Source of the DNA: Poriferisodalis sp965231925 | GTDB lineage: Bacteria; Actinomycetota; Acidimicrobiia; Acidimicrobiales; Poriferisodalaceae | Direction: 5' to 3' | Assembly: GCA_965231925.1 (NCBI GenBank) | Contig: OZ246894.1 | Coordinates: forward strand, 1,674,001-1,738,000 | Length of the DNA: 64,000 bases | Shown here: piece after piece, positions 18,742 through 28,137 of the stretch | Layout of the letters: each line of letters begins with the position of its first letter | How positions within the stretch are numbered: the stretch's first letter is position 1 | Program-made: the position numbers and the translations under genes | The notes under the pieces: generated by a model | What the model saw: the letters and a program-made list of their open reading frames with translations, nothing else | Told to the model about the DNA's origin: nothing | The model's database searches: none

Positions 18742-20758
18742 ATCAACACTGAACGACACAACAGACAACACTCAGGACAAATCACAAGAGAATCCGACCC
18801 AGAAGAATCCCACCCAGAAGAATTCGACACCCCGCAATCCAGCCGAGAACAGTTCGACGCAAACCAGTGCGGCAGAACCGGCACCCGCTGTTCGCAAGCG
18901 CCGACTGGTCGCACCCACGAGCGACGACAAGCCTGGCGCGCCCGATCCAGGATTGAGTTCCGCAGCGCCGACAGCAGCGGCTTCTCCGCAGCAGACCAAG
19001 CGCAAGCGGGCAGTAACGGCACCGGACAAGCCCGCATCGGGGTCTCATGTCAAGTCGGCGCCCAAGGCGAAATCCCAAACCAGGGGGAAGTCGGAGTCCA
19101 AGGGAAGAACGAAGTCCGATCCGGCATCATCGGAGTCTGAGCTCGCGAACCCTCCGGTCCCACCGGTTCCGCCACCGGCGCGCAAGCCTCAGATCGGCGA
19201 CAGCCGCCCGGCACCCTCCCAGCAGGCACCCGAGAGCGAGGGCGCTGGCGGGCGCCGACGGCGCAGGCGCGGCGGGCGGGGGCGCGGCGGGCGCGGCCGA
19301 TCCGGCGAGGCCGCTTCGGCGACCACCGAGACCCGGAACGGTTCCCATGCGCCGGTCGAGGCGATCCTGGCCGATCAACAGCCGCTCGAACTTGACGATG
19401 AACAGCTCACCGAGCGACGCGGAAAGTACCGCAATGGCAAGCCGCTCGGCCGATACCGGATGTGCGTCCATGTCTCGGAGGGGGCAACACACATCGCCGT
19501 GCTCGAGGGCCGGTCGCTCATCGAGTACTACGTGAGCCGCCCGTCCGACGACACTTCGGAGATCTACGGCAATCTGTACATGGGCCGGGTGCGCCGCGTG
19601 CTCCCGGGCATGGAAGCCGCATTCGTCGACATTGGGACACCCAAGCAAGCGGTGCTCTACCGCGGCGACCTCACCGTTGCCTCCGACGACAGTGACGAAG
19701 ACGCCTCGGGCGAGCGCAAGCGCGCCGGCGGGCGTCGGGGTCGCAATGTCTCGGGTCCCGCGATCAGCGACCTGATCAGCAACGGCCAGACCATCATGTG
19801 CCAGGTCATCAAGAACCCGATCGGCCACAAGGGGGCTCGTCTCACCACAGAAGTGTCCTTGCCCGGCCGTTTCGTGGTGCTCATCCCTGGCAGCAGCGTC
19901 ACGGGGATCTCGCGGCGCCTTCCCAGCCGTGAGCGGCGAAGGCTGCGCACCCTGCTGGCCAAGGAGATCCCTGAGGGCTTCGGCGTGATTCTGCGCACGG
20001 CAGCCGAGAACGTCACTCCTGCAGAGATCCGCCGGGACATTGAGCGTCTGACACGCCAGTGGACTCAGATCTCGGAGTTGTCGAAGCGATCCGATGCGCC
20101 GGCGCTGCTGTTCCGTGAGCCGGAATTGGCAGTTCGCATCATCCGAGAGCAATTCACTGCTGATTTCCGGGAGGTAGTGATCGACGATCCGGTGCTGTTC
20201 GACCAGGTCAAGGGCTACATGGAAGCCGTCGCTGCTCCCCTGATGGATCGCATCCGCTACTACGACCCTGTGGCGGAACGGCTACCGCTCTTCGAACGGT
20301 CCCATGTCGCCGAACAGGTGCGCAAGGCGACAGATCGCAAGGTCTGGCTGCCGTCAGGCGGGTCGCTGATCATCGAGCACACCGAGGCGTTGACCGTGAT
20401 CGACGTCAACACGGGGCGCAACGTGGGCCGGTCGAGCCTCAACGAGACGCTGTTCCAGAACAACCTCGAGGCCGCCACCGAGATCGCCAAGCAACTGCGG
20501 CTGCGAGACATCGGCGGGATCATCGTCGTGGACTTCGTCGACATGGACGACAAGCGCCAACGCGAGCAGCTGATGAACACGCTGAATGAGGCTCTGGCCC
20601 GCGACAAGACGCGCACTGCAACCGAACCCATCTCCGACATGGGCATCGTGCAGATGACCCGGATGCGCACTGGTGAAGGACTCTTGGAGTCCATGTCCGA
20701 TCCATGCGACGAGTGCGAGGGGCGCGGCATTCAGCTGCGCGAGTCGCTGTTCGCCTGA
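18734..20758 (+). CDS. rng: ribonuclease E/G family protein
   Basis: A 674-residue endoribonuclease for RNA processing and decay. GTG 18734 is preceded by AAGGA. The first 220 residues are low complexity: Asn/Thr/Gln-rich repeats (NPTQKN), then basic stretches and an RGG-like RRRRRRGGRGRGGRGR segment. The catalytic half has an S1-like region (GNLYMGRVRRVLPGMEAAFVDIG), the metal-binding DVNTGRNVG near residue 557 and DFVDMDD, and the zinc-link CDECEG near 657. Whether to call it rne or rng is arbitrary in this phylum. rplU and rpmA follow. Confidence 0.93.
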   Translation: MDESTLNDTTDNTQDKSQENPTQKNPTQKNSTPRNPAENSSTQTSAAEPAPAVRKRRLVAPTSDDKPGAPDPGLSSAAPTAAASPQQTKRKRAVTAPDKPASGSHVKSAPKAKSQTRGKSESKGRTKSDPASSESELANPPVPPVPPPARKPQIGDSRPAPSQQAPESEGAGGRRRRRRGGRGRGGRGRSGEAASATTETRNGSHAPVEAILADQQPLELDDEQLTERRGKYRNGKPLGRYRMCVHVSEGATHIAVLEGRSLIEYYVSRPSDDTSEIYGNLYMGRVRRVLPGMEAAFVDIGTPKQAVLYRGDLTVASDDSDEDASGERKRAGGRRGRNVSGPAISDLISNGQTIMCQVIKNPIGHKGARLTTEVSLPGRFVVLIPGSSVTGISRRLPSRERRRLRTLLAKEIPEGFGVILRTAAENVTPAEIRRDIERLTRQWTQISELSKRSDAPALLFREPELAVRIIREQFTADFREVVIDDPVLFDQVKGYMEAVAAPLMDRIRYYDPVAERLPLFERSHVAEQVRKATDRKVWLPSGGSLIIEHTEALTVIDVNTGRNVGRSSLNETLFQNNLEAATEIAKQLRLRDIGGIIVVDFVDMDDKRQREQLMNTLNEALARDKTRTATEPISDMGIVQMTRMRTGEGLLESMSDPCDECEGRGIQLRESLFA

Positions 20759-20799
20759 TCCAAAGCGAGAGCTCCGCGCCATTCCAGCAGCGTCATCGG

Positions 20800-20805
20800 T
20801 ATCCT
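20800..20805 (+). promoter_or_regulatory. -10 box (TATCCT) upstream of rplU
   Basis: TATCCT ends 9 nt before the rplU ATG, with no ribosome site between. This fits a very short or absent leader. Confidence 0.45.
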
Positions 20806-20814
20806 TCCCAACCG

Positions 20815-21126
20815 ATGTATGCAGTCATTGCCACCGGCGGCAAGCAGCGCCGCGTCGAAGCCGGCCAACGGCTCGACGTCGAGCTGCTCGCGGTGCCGCC
20901 CGGCGAGGAGGTCACCTTCACGCCGGTGCTCGTGGTGGATGACGGCGCAGTGCTGGCGACACCCGATGAACTCGTCGGGGCCTCGGTGACGGGCAAGGTG
21001 GTCGGCGAGACCAAGGGGCCCAAGATCGACGGCTTCACCTACAAGAACGCCACGACCTACCGGCGCAGGTGGGGACACCGGCAGCGCTACAGCACGGTCG
21101 AGATCACCGCGATCGCGAGGGACTGA
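20815..21126 (+). CDS. rplU: 50S ribosomal protein L21
   Basis: A 103-residue protein of the large subunit that binds 23S rRNA. Seen: MYAVIATGGKQRRVEAG at the N-terminus and the YKNATTYRRRWGHRQRY C-terminal signature. ATG 20815 matches the family start. It lies directly upstream of rpmA, the usual pair. Confidence 0.97.
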   Translation: MYAVIATGGKQRRVEAGQRLDVELLAVPPGEEVTFTPVLVVDDGAVLATPDELVGASVTGKVVGETKGPKIDGFTYKNATTYRRRWGHRQRYSTVEITAIARD

Positions 21127-21129
21127 ACG

Positions 21130-21381
21130 ATGTCGAAGACCAAGGGCGGAGGCTCTACTCGCAACGGGCGCGACTCGGTCGCCAAGCGACTCGGTGTGAA
21201 GGTGTATTCGGGGCAGGCCATCGATGCCGGCGGCATCATTGTGCGCCAGCGCGGCACCAAGTTCCATCCAGGGCGGAATGTGGGCCGCGGCAAGGACGAC
21301 ACACTGTTCGCCACGACGCCGGGAGTCGTGCATTTCGGCTACCGCCGGGGACGCCGCCTCGTCGACGTCGACCCCTCGTAG
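21130..21381 (+). CDS. rpmA: 50S ribosomal protein L27
   Basis: An 83-residue protein near the peptidyl-transferase centre. Seen: KTKGGGSTRNGRDS and the IIVRQRGTKFHPG signature. There is no N-terminal cleavable extension of the Firmicutes type. It starts 3 nt after rplU; obgE follows beyond two inverted repeat copies. Confidence 0.97.
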   Translation: MSKTKGGGSTRNGRDSVAKRLGVKVYSGQAIDAGGIIVRQRGTKFHPGRNVGRGKDDTLFATTPGVVHFGYRRGRRLVDVDPS

Positions 21382-21404
21382 CCCTCGAGAACTTCAATCC
21401 GACA

Positions 21405-21489
21405 CCCCTGAGGCTGAGCCGAATGGCGAAGCCGTGGCCCGAGCGGCCCGTGAGCCCAATCGCATGAAAATGGGGAACAAGAGCGGGAG
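21405..21489 (-). repeat. intergenic palindromic repeat, copy B1
   Basis: Reverse-oriented copy of the element. Read on the minus strand it runs CCCGCTCTTGTTCCCCATTT, CATGCGATTGGGCTCACGGG and the GCCGCTCGGGCCACGGCTTC core, ending GGCTCAGCCTCAGG. Confidence 0.85.
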
Positions 21490-21536
21490 CGAAGGGGCAC
21501 AAGGACAAGCTGATCGATCAGTCTGCGCACACCCCA

Positions 21537-21617
21537 AGAGGCAGAGCCGATAGGCGAAGCCGTGGCCCGAGCGGCCCGTGAGCCCAATCGCATGAAAATG
21601 GGGAACAAGAGCGGGAA
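21537..21617 (-). repeat. intergenic palindromic repeat, copy B2
   Basis: A second reverse-oriented copy, about 133 bp from B1. Over the CCCGCTCTTG head, the ATGCGATT spacer and the CGGGCCGCTCGGGCCACGG core, the two are almost identical. Both lie between rpmA and obgE. Confidence 0.85.
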
Positions 21618-21680
21618 ACAAATGGTGCGGCAGCGGGAAGGCTTACCTATCGGCGCGGCCTCCAAGGCAGGCGAACCCCG

Positions 21681-22940
21681 ATGAGCGACTTTGTCGATGA
21701 GTGCCAGCTGCACGCCAAGGGCGGCGACGGCGGCGCAGGCTGCGTTTCGTTCCGGCGCGAATCCCATGTGCCACGCGGTGGCCCCGACGGCGGGGACGGC
21801 GGCCGCGGCGGCGATGTGTGGGTTGTCGCGGACCGCAACGTGGCGTCGTTGCTTGCGTTTCGCGACTTCCCTTTCCGGCGCGCCACCAATGGCGGCCACG
21901 GCCAGGGCCGCAAGAGGCACGGCCGAAGCGGCGTCGACGAACTTGTGCTCGTGCCCGAGGGCACGACCGTGCGGGATCGTGACGGCACTGTGTTAGCCGA
22001 CCTCGTGGATGCCGGCGATCGCTGGCTGGCGGCACATGGCGGCAGCGGCGGCCGCGGCAACGCCCGCTTCTCCTCGAACCGGCTGCGTGCTCCTCACTTT
22101 GCAGAACAGGCAGAACCCGGTGAGGAACGCTGGTTGGGCCTGGAGTTGAAGCTGATGGCCGACGTCGCGCTGGTGGGATTCCCCAACGCCGGGAAGAGCA
22201 CCTTCATCAGCGCAGTTTCTGCAGCGCGGCCCAAGGTCGCTTCGTACCCCTTCACAACCCTCACCCCCAGCCTCGGAGTCGTTCGGCTCGACGACGGCAC
22301 GGGCGGCGGCCACCTGGACAGCTTCGAGATGGTGATCGCGGATGTGCCTGGCCTCATCGAGGGCGCTGCGGAAGGCAAGGGGTTGGGCCATCAGTTCCTG
22401 CGCCATGTCGAGCGCGCTCGGGTGCTGCTGATCATGGCTGACCTGGCGGAGGTCTCTGATCGCGACCCCCATGAACAGGTAGACGTCCTGATCGCGGAAC
22501 TCGAGCGCTACGACCCCGAGCTCGCAGCCCGCCGACGGCTGATCGTCGGCACCAAGGCCGATGTCGCTCACTTGGCCTGGGACGGCCAGCGACTCAGCGC
22601 TGTCACGGGCGACGGCGTGGCTCCGGTTCTCGGCCAGCTGCGCGAGCTGGTCACCGAAGCCAGAGATCTCGACGAAGCCCCCACCCAATACGTCGTGCAC
22701 CGCCCCGAACCCACCGGCATCACGGTGCTGCGCCTCGCAGATGGCGTGTTCGAGATTGAAGGTCGCCAGGCTCGCCGGGCTGTCGCGCTGTCCGACCTCA
22801 CCGACCCAGCGGCGCTCGCATGGGCGCAACGCCGCCTCGAAAAGCTCGGCGTTTCCCGGGCGCTGGCCCGGAACGGCGCCAACTCGGGTGACTTGGTGCG
22901 CATCGGCGATTTTGAGTTCACGTACGAGCCAGACACATGA
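21681..22940 (+). CDS. obgE: Obg-family GTPase
   Basis: A 419-residue GTPase for late 50S ribosome assembly. Seen: the glycine-rich Obg fold (KGGDGGAGCVSFRRE), G1 GFPNAGKS near 162-169, switch TLTPSLGVV, G3 DVPGLIEGA, and a C-terminal OCT domain (about 335-419). The G4 motif reads TKAD in place of the usual NKxD, a conservative variant. It is 60 nt upstream of proB. Confidence 0.96.
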   Translation: MSDFVDECQLHAKGGDGGAGCVSFRRESHVPRGGPDGGDGGRGGDVWVVADRNVASLLAFRDFPFRRATNGGHGQGRKRHGRSGVDELVLVPEGTTVRDRDGTVLADLVDAGDRWLAAHGGSGGRGNARFSSNRLRAPHFAEQAEPGEERWLGLELKLMADVALVGFPNAGKSTFISAVSAARPKVASYPFTTLTPSLGVVRLDDGTGGGHLDSFEMVIADVPGLIEGAAEGKGLGHQFLRHVERARVLLIMADLAEVSDRDPHEQVDVLIAELERYDPELAARRRLIVGTKADVAHLAWDGQRLSAVTGDGVAPVLGQLRELVTEARDLDEAPTQYVVHRPEPTGITVLRLADGVFEIEGRQARRAVALSDLTDPAALAWAQRRLEKLGVSRALARNGANSGDLVRIGDFEFTYEPDT

Positions 22941-23001
22941 GCCTTCGAGAAATCTGCGAGATCGCTGTCACCACCTCGGCGAGACGGCAGGATTGACCTT
23001 G

Positions 23002-24096
23002 ATGCCTGACTCACTGCGGCTGATTGCCAAGATTGGGACGTCGTCCATCACCACATCGGGTGGGTGTGTCGACCTGGACGCCGTCGCGAAGCTGGCATCT
23101 GACGTTGCGAACGTACGCGCCGCCGGCCACGACGTCATCGTGGTGACCTCCGGTGCGATCACCGCCGGCGTGCAGCGTTTGAATGTCGAGCGGCCCTCAG
23201 AGCCTGAGCGGTTGCAGGCGCTGTCGGCCGTCGGACAGATCGACCTCATGGCGTCCTACCGAGAATTGTTCGCAGCCGTTGGCATGGTCGTTGGCCAAGT
23301 GCTCATCGCGCCACACGACTTTCGTGATCGCGACCAATACCTGCACGCCCGGGCGACGTTTCACCATCTGCTCGACCTCGGCGTCGTCCCGGTCGTCAAC
23401 GAAAACGACGCGATCGCCGACGACGCCATCCGCTACGGCGACAACGATCGGATAGCGGCGCTCGTCGCGAATCTGGTGCGCGCTGATGCGCTGATCCTGC
23501 TGACCGACATGCCCGGCGTTCTCACCGCCGACCCAAGCATCGATCCCGATGCCTCGCTCATCTCTGAAATCTTGGAGGTGAGCCCGTCGCTGCAGGCGGC
23601 GGCCGGCTCCGCGAATGCCGTCGGCAGCGGGGGCATGGCCTCGAAGCTGGCCGCGGCCCGGATGGCTTCGTGGAGCGGAGTGCGCACGGTGATCGCTTCG
23701 GCCCGCAGGCCCGACGTTGTCGCCGACGCCGCCGTCGGGCTTCCCGGCGTGGGCACCGTCGTGCCTGCACGAGACGCCCGCGTTTCCGCCCGCAAACTCT
23801 GGATCGGCTTCGCCGTGGCCGCCCGAGGATCGGTGACGGTCGATGACGGCGCCCGCCGAGCGGTCTCGAAGGGCGGCAAATCGCTGCTCGCCGCCGGCGT
23901 CGTCTCTCACGAAGGTTCGTTTGTCGCCGGCGAAGCTGTCGACGTCGTAGATCTGGCTGGGGAGACCTTCGCCAAGGGCCTCGCTGCTATCGACGCCGAG
24001 GGGCTGCGGGTCACCGCAGGTCTGCGCAGCGACCAGTTGCCTACCGGATTGCATCCGCTCGTCGTGCACCGCGACGACCTCGTCGTCCTGGGATGA
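23002..24096 (+). CDS. proB: glutamate 5-kinase
   Basis: A 364-residue enzyme for the first step of proline synthesis. Seen: AKIGTSSITT at the N-terminus, VTSGAITAGVQRL, NENDAIADDAIRYGDND, TDMPGVLTADP and a SGGMASKLAAA substrate loop, then a C-terminal PUA domain. ATG 23002 is chosen; TTG 22999 is next to it. proA follows after a repeat element. Confidence 0.96.
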   Translation: MPDSLRLIAKIGTSSITTSGGCVDLDAVAKLASDVANVRAAGHDVIVVTSGAITAGVQRLNVERPSEPERLQALSAVGQIDLMASYRELFAAVGMVVGQVLIAPHDFRDRDQYLHARATFHHLLDLGVVPVVNENDAIADDAIRYGDNDRIAALVANLVRADALILLTDMPGVLTADPSIDPDASLISEILEVSPSLQAAAGSANAVGSGGMASKLAAARMASWSGVRTVIASARRPDVVADAAVGLPGVGTVVPARDARVSARKLWIGFAVAARGSVTVDDGARRAVSKGGKSLLAAGVVSHEGSFVAGEAVDVVDLAGETFAKGLAAIDAEGLRVTAGLRSDQLPTGLHPLVVHRDDLVVLG

Positions 24097-24130
24097 ACGC
24101 GGGGGGCGGCCCCGTCTCGCTGCAACGCCT

Positions 24131-24206
24131 GTCACTCCCGCTCTTGTTCCCCAATTCTCATGCGATTACGCTCACGGGCCGCTCGGGCCACGGCTTCGCC
24201 TCTGGG
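24131..24206 (+). repeat. intergenic palindromic repeat, copy C
   Basis: Forward copy with CACTCCCGCTCTTGTTCCCC, a CATGCGATTACGCTCACGGG middle and the GCCGCTCGGGCCACGGCTTC core. It occupies most of the proB-proA gap. Confidence 0.85.
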
Positions 24207-24226
24207 GTGATTCGAGGCGATGCCAC

Positions 24227-24232
24227 TAGTCT
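24227..24232 (+). promoter_or_regulatory. -10 box (TAGTCT) for leaderless proA
   Basis: TAGTCT, then 6 nt, then the GTG start of proA. No ribosome site can fit in between. This suggests proA has its own promoter even though it follows proB. Confidence 0.55.
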
Positions 24233-24238
24233 GCTCAG

Positions 24239-25531
24239 GTGCCTGACGTGGCCTCTGACACCGCACGGGAGTCGATCAGCAGCCTCGTCTCTGCTGCAAT
24301 GATCGCCCTGGGCGAGCGTGCGAAGGCCGCTGCGTCAGTCCTGGCACAAGCGCCCGGTGCGGTGCGAGACGAATCCCTGCTGTCGGCCGCCGACCTGCTC
24401 GAAGCAGCAACCGACGGGGTGCTCGCTGCCAACCGTGACGACGTGGCCAACGCCGAGGCCGCCGGCACCTCAGCGACGCTCATCGACCGACTGCGGCTCG
24501 ACCCCGGGCGCATCTCGGCCATGGCAGCGGGCCTGCGCAAGGTGGCGGCTCTCGCCGACCCGGTCGGCCAAGTGGTTGACGGGTGGGTGAGGCCCAACGG
24601 GCTGGCGGTGGAACGGGTACGTGTGCCTCTGGGCGTCGTGGCGATCATCTATGAGAGCAGGCCCAACGTCACCTCAGATGCCTTCGGGCTGTGCCTGAAG
24701 TCGGCGAATGCCGCGTTCCTGCGGGGTTCGAGCGCCGCGCTCAACTCCAACATGGCTATCGCGGAGGCATTGCGAGACGGCTTGGTCAAAGCCGGCCTGC
24801 CCGCAGACGCACTGGTACTCGTCACCGATACACGTCACAGTGCTGCCACCGAGTTCATGCGCCTGCGCGACCACATCGACTGCCTCATCCCGCGCGGCGG
24901 TCCCGCTCTCATTTCGTCTGTGCTCGCCAACGCCACCGTGCCCTACGTGATCGACGGCGACGGCAACTGCCACGTGTACGTAGACACAGCGGCCGACCTA
25001 GACATGGCGGCCGACATCGTCGCCAACGCGAAACTCAGCAGGCCCTCGGTGTGCAACGCAGCAGAATCTCTTGTGGTCCACCGAGACGTGGCCGGGGCGT
25101 TCCTGCCCCGAGTCATCAACGACCTACAGGGCGTCGATTTGGTCGGGGACGCGACGGCGCAGGCCATCTCGTCGCAGATCGGGCCAGCCAGTCCCGAGGA
25201 TTTCTCGACAGAGTTCTTGGCGCTCAAGATGAGCGTTGCCGTGGTGGACGACCTCGACGCCGCTATCGACCATGTCAACCGACATGGCACGGGACACAGC
25301 GAGGCCATCGTGACCGGTGACCTCGCCGCTGCGCAGGAATTCACCCGCCGAGTGGATGCCGCCGCAGTACTCGTCAACGCTTCGACACGCTTCGTGGACG
25401 GAGAGGAATTCGGTTTCGGAGCGGAGATCGGCATCAGCACCCAAAAGCTGCATGCTCGCGGTCCTATGGGCCTTGAGCAGCTCACAACCACCAAGTTCGT
25501 GGTGACCGGAACAGGTCACACTCGAGACTGA
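24239..25531 (+). CDS. proA: glutamate-5-semialdehyde dehydrogenase
   Basis: A 430-residue NADPH-dependent reductase, the second step of proline synthesis. Seen: VPLGVVAIIYESRPNVTSDA (129-148), LIPRGGPALI, catalytic Cys272 in PSVCNAAE, and FGFGAEIGISTQKLHARGP near the C-terminus. It starts with GTG 24239 immediately after a TAGTCT box. Confidence 0.96.
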   Translation: MPDVASDTARESISSLVSAAMIALGERAKAAASVLAQAPGAVRDESLLSAADLLEAATDGVLAANRDDVANAEAAGTSATLIDRLRLDPGRISAMAAGLRKVAALADPVGQVVDGWVRPNGLAVERVRVPLGVVAIIYESRPNVTSDAFGLCLKSANAAFLRGSSAALNSNMAIAEALRDGLVKAGLPADALVLVTDTRHSAATEFMRLRDHIDCLIPRGGPALISSVLANATVPYVIDGDGNCHVYVDTAADLDMAADIVANAKLSRPSVCNAAESLVVHRDVAGAFLPRVINDLQGVDLVGDATAQAISSQIGPASPEDFSTEFLALKMSVAVVDDLDAAIDHVNRHGTGHSEAIVTGDLAAAQEFTRRVDAAAVLVNASTRFVDGEEFGFGAEIGISTQKLHARGPMGLEQLTTTKFVVTGTGHTRD

Positions 25532-25650
25532 CCGTGCCGAATGGTGGTCGCGGCTGCCACACTGTCTGACCGGCAGCGTCGCCAACGACTCTGGGCCGAC
25601 GAACCGGCGCCCACCGACCACTGCCCACACTGACAGGGGAGACACCCAGA

Positions 25651-26532
25651 ATGAGCGACACAATGTTCGGAGACCTCTCGGGTGTCCGTGAAGGATTGGC
25701 GAAAGTCGAATACCTCGCCGATGACGGCATCGCGAGCGTCGTGTTCCTGGCCGAGAGGCTCGGCAAGCCGGTGCTGGTGGAAGGGCCAGCAGGGACGGGC
25801 AAGACCGAGCTCGCGAAGTCGGTCGCTGCGATGACCGGCGCCCGCCTGATCCGGCTGCAGTGCTACGAGGGCCTCGACGAAGCCAAGGCGCTGTACGAGT
25901 GGAACTACAAGAAGCAGCTCTTGCGCATCCAGGCCGACAGGGGTGTCGACGCCGAGCACGAGGATTGGGTGGAGTTGCAGGACGACATCTTCCAGGACGA
26001 GTTCCTGCTCACCCGGCCGCTGCTCGAGGCGATCAGCGCGAAAGACCAAGTGGTGCTGTTGATCGACGAGGTCGATCGCGTCGAGATCGAGACCGAGGCA
26101 CTGCTGCTCGAGATCCTGTCTGACTACCAGGTCTCGATCCCGGAGCTGGGCACCATCACGGCAACCCAGATCCCGATTGTCATCCTGACGTCCAACAACA
26201 CCCGGGAGCTCTCAGAAGCGCTCAAGCGGCGCTGCCTGTTTCTGCACATCGACTATCCCGACCTCGAACGCGAGAAGCAGATCGTCCTGACCAAGGTCGT
26301 CGGCATCAGCGAGAACCTGGCCGAGCAGATTGCGCGCGTCGTGCGCTCCATCCGCCAGCTCGAGCTCAAGAAGGCGCCGTCGGTGTCCGAGACCCTGGAC
26401 TGGGCTCGCACCTTGGTCTTGCTGGGCATCGAGAACATCGACGTCGAGCAGGCCAAGGAGACGCTGCACATCCTGCTCAAGTACCAATCCGACATTGAGA
26501 AGGCCGCCAAAGAGCTGACGGTCGAGGCCTAG
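25651..26532 (+). CDS. MoxR-family AAA+ ATPase (CoxD-like)
   Basis: A 293-residue ATPase preceded by a GGGGAG site. Seen: Walker A GPAGTGKT (45-52), Walker B LLIDEVDR, sensor ILTSNNTRELSEALKRRC. MoxR ATPases act with a VWA-domain partner in maturation or remodelling of other proteins; this pair resembles CoxD/CoxE. No carbon monoxide dehydrogenase genes are in the window, so the client is unknown. The VWA gene follows after 29 nt. Confidence 0.9.
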   Translation: MSDTMFGDLSGVREGLAKVEYLADDGIASVVFLAERLGKPVLVEGPAGTGKTELAKSVAAMTGARLIRLQCYEGLDEAKALYEWNYKKQLLRIQADRGVDAEHEDWVELQDDIFQDEFLLTRPLLEAISAKDQVVLLIDEVDRVEIETEALLLEILSDYQVSIPELGTITATQIPIVILTSNNTRELSEALKRRCLFLHIDYPDLEREKQIVLTKVVGISENLAEQIARVVRSIRQLELKKAPSVSETLDWARTLVLLGIENIDVEQAKETLHILLKYQSDIEKAAKELTVEA

Positions 26533-26561
26533 ACAGGGCTCGACGAGGACGGAGATCGGCC

Positions 26562-27998
26562 ATGTTGGATCTGCTGAGCGGTTTCGTCGGTGAGCTGCGC
26601 AACGCTGGCTTGCCGGTGTCGCTGACGGAGAATCTCGACGCGATGGAGGCTGTCAAGCACATCCCCATCGAAGACCGTGACGCCTTCAAGTACGCGCTTG
26701 CCGCCACGCTGGTGAAGAACGAGCAGCACTGGCGGGCATTCGAGACGGTCTTCGAGGTGTACTTCTCGCTGCGAGGGCCTGAGTACAACGTCGGCGACGA
26801 GAACGGCGACGGCGAGTTCGATCCCGACAATCTCGAAGAGTGGATGTCCCAGCAGATGCAGGGCATGGGCGGCCGCGGGGGCGGGCAGGACATGTCCCCC
26901 GAGGAGATCGCCGAGATGCTCTTCCGGGCGCTGCTGAACGCCGATGAGGCGATGATGGCGGCCATGGCCCGGGCGGCTGTGACGCAGTTCGCGGGCATGG
27001 AGCCGGGTCGACCCGTCGGCGGCACCTACTACCTGTATCGCACGCTGCGCAATCTCGACCTCGACGGCATGCTCGAGCGGCTGATCGAGGAGTCGTCGCA
27101 GCGTTACGAGGGCGACATGACGCAGTTGGCTGAGCGGCTCGAACGCGAGGAGTTCGAGAATCGCATCGAGCAGCTGAAGCGCGAGATCGAAGCCGAAATC
27201 CGGCGCCGCCTCGTGGCCGACAGAGGCGTCGAGGCGATGGCCAAGACGCTGCGCAAACCCCTGCCCGAAGACGTCGATTTCATGCACGCCAGCCGTGAGG
27301 AGATGGCCAACATTCGCAAGGCCATCCAACCGCTGACACGCAAGCTCGCCGCGCGCCTCGCGCGCAAGCGCAAGCACAAGCGTCGCGGCCCGCTCGACTT
27401 CCGGGCCACAGTGCGACGTTCGCTCAGCTACGGCGGCGTGCCCGCAGAGCCGCGTTTCCGCCATCCGCGCCCAAACAAGCCAGAGCTCATCGTGGTGGCG
27501 GACATCTCGGGCTCAGTCGCGGCGTTTGCCAGGTTCACCTTGCACCTGGTGTACGCGCTGCAAAACCAGTTCTCCAAGGTGCGGTCGTTCGTGTTCATCG
27601 ACGGCATCGACGAGGTCACTCACATGTTCCAGAACGAAGAGGACATCACCAACGCCGTGCACCGGGTGAACACCGAAGCCGATGTCGTCTGGGTTGACGG
27701 CCATTCCGACTACGGCCATGCCTTCGGCGTGTTCTGGGAGAGCTTCGGCAAGGACGTCAACGCCAAGTCAACGATGATGTTCCTGGGCGACGCTCGCAAC
27801 AACTATCACTCCACGAATGCGTGGGTGCTCAAGGAATGCCAGAAGCGAGCCCGCTCGGTGTTCTGGCTCAACCCTGAACCACGCTCGTACTGGGACACGG
27901 GAGACTCGGTAATCACCGAGTATTCGACGTATACCGACGGCGTGTTCGAGTGCCGCAATCTGCGCCAGCTCGAAGGCTTCGTCGACAACCTCGCGTAG
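26562..27998 (+). CDS. VWA-domain protein (CoxE-like)
   Basis: A 478-residue partner of the MoxR ATPase. Seen: an N-terminal helical region, an acidic and Gly-rich segment (about 95-115), a charged coiled-coil-like stretch around 180-270, and a von Willebrand A domain with the metal-site DISGS near residue 313. It lacks a signal peptide or membrane segment, so it should be cytoplasmic. It ends 5 nt before the 57-bp tandem repeat. Confidence 0.87.
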   Translation: MLDLLSGFVGELRNAGLPVSLTENLDAMEAVKHIPIEDRDAFKYALAATLVKNEQHWRAFETVFEVYFSLRGPEYNVGDENGDGEFDPDNLEEWMSQQMQGMGGRGGGQDMSPEEIAEMLFRALLNADEAMMAAMARAAVTQFAGMEPGRPVGGTYYLYRTLRNLDLDGMLERLIEESSQRYEGDMTQLAERLEREEFENRIEQLKREIEAEIRRRLVADRGVEAMAKTLRKPLPEDVDFMHASREEMANIRKAIQPLTRKLAARLARKRKHKRRGPLDFRATVRRSLSYGGVPAEPRFRHPRPNKPELIVVADISGSVAAFARFTLHLVYALQNQFSKVRSFVFIDGIDEVTHMFQNEEDITNAVHRVNTEADVVWVDGHSDYGHAFGVFWESFGKDVNAKSTMMFLGDARNNYHSTNAWVLKECQKRARSVFWLNPEPRSYWDTGDSVITEYSTYTDGVFECRNLRQLEGFVDNLA

Positions 27999-28003
27999 CT
28001 GAC

Positions 28004-28131
28004 GGGCCGCTCGGGCCCGGGCTTCGCCCGTTGTCTTCCGCTCTAGCTCGCTTCGCTCGCGGGCCGCTCGGGCCCGGGCTTCGCCCGTTGTCTTCCGCTC
28101 TAGCTCGCTTCGCTCGCGGGCCGCTCGGGCC
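28004..28131. repeat. 57-bp tandem repeat in a convergent gap (repeat family copy D)
   Basis: Two full 57-bp units (28004-28060, 28061-28117) and a third partial unit fill the gap between the convergent VWA and aroG genes. Each has GGGCCGCTCGGGCCCGGGCT, TCGCCCGTTGTCTTCCGCTC and TAGCTCGCTTCGCTCGC. Several stems can form, for example GGGC-TTC-GCCC. It shares the core of the dispersed family and could serve as a two-way terminator. Confidence 0.85.
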
Positions 28132-28137
28132 CAGGGT

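Noticed and set aside
26562..27998. Carbon monoxide dehydrogenase accessory locus
   Set aside because: The MoxR/VWA pair resembles CoxD/CoxE, but no coxL, coxM or coxS genes are present around it.
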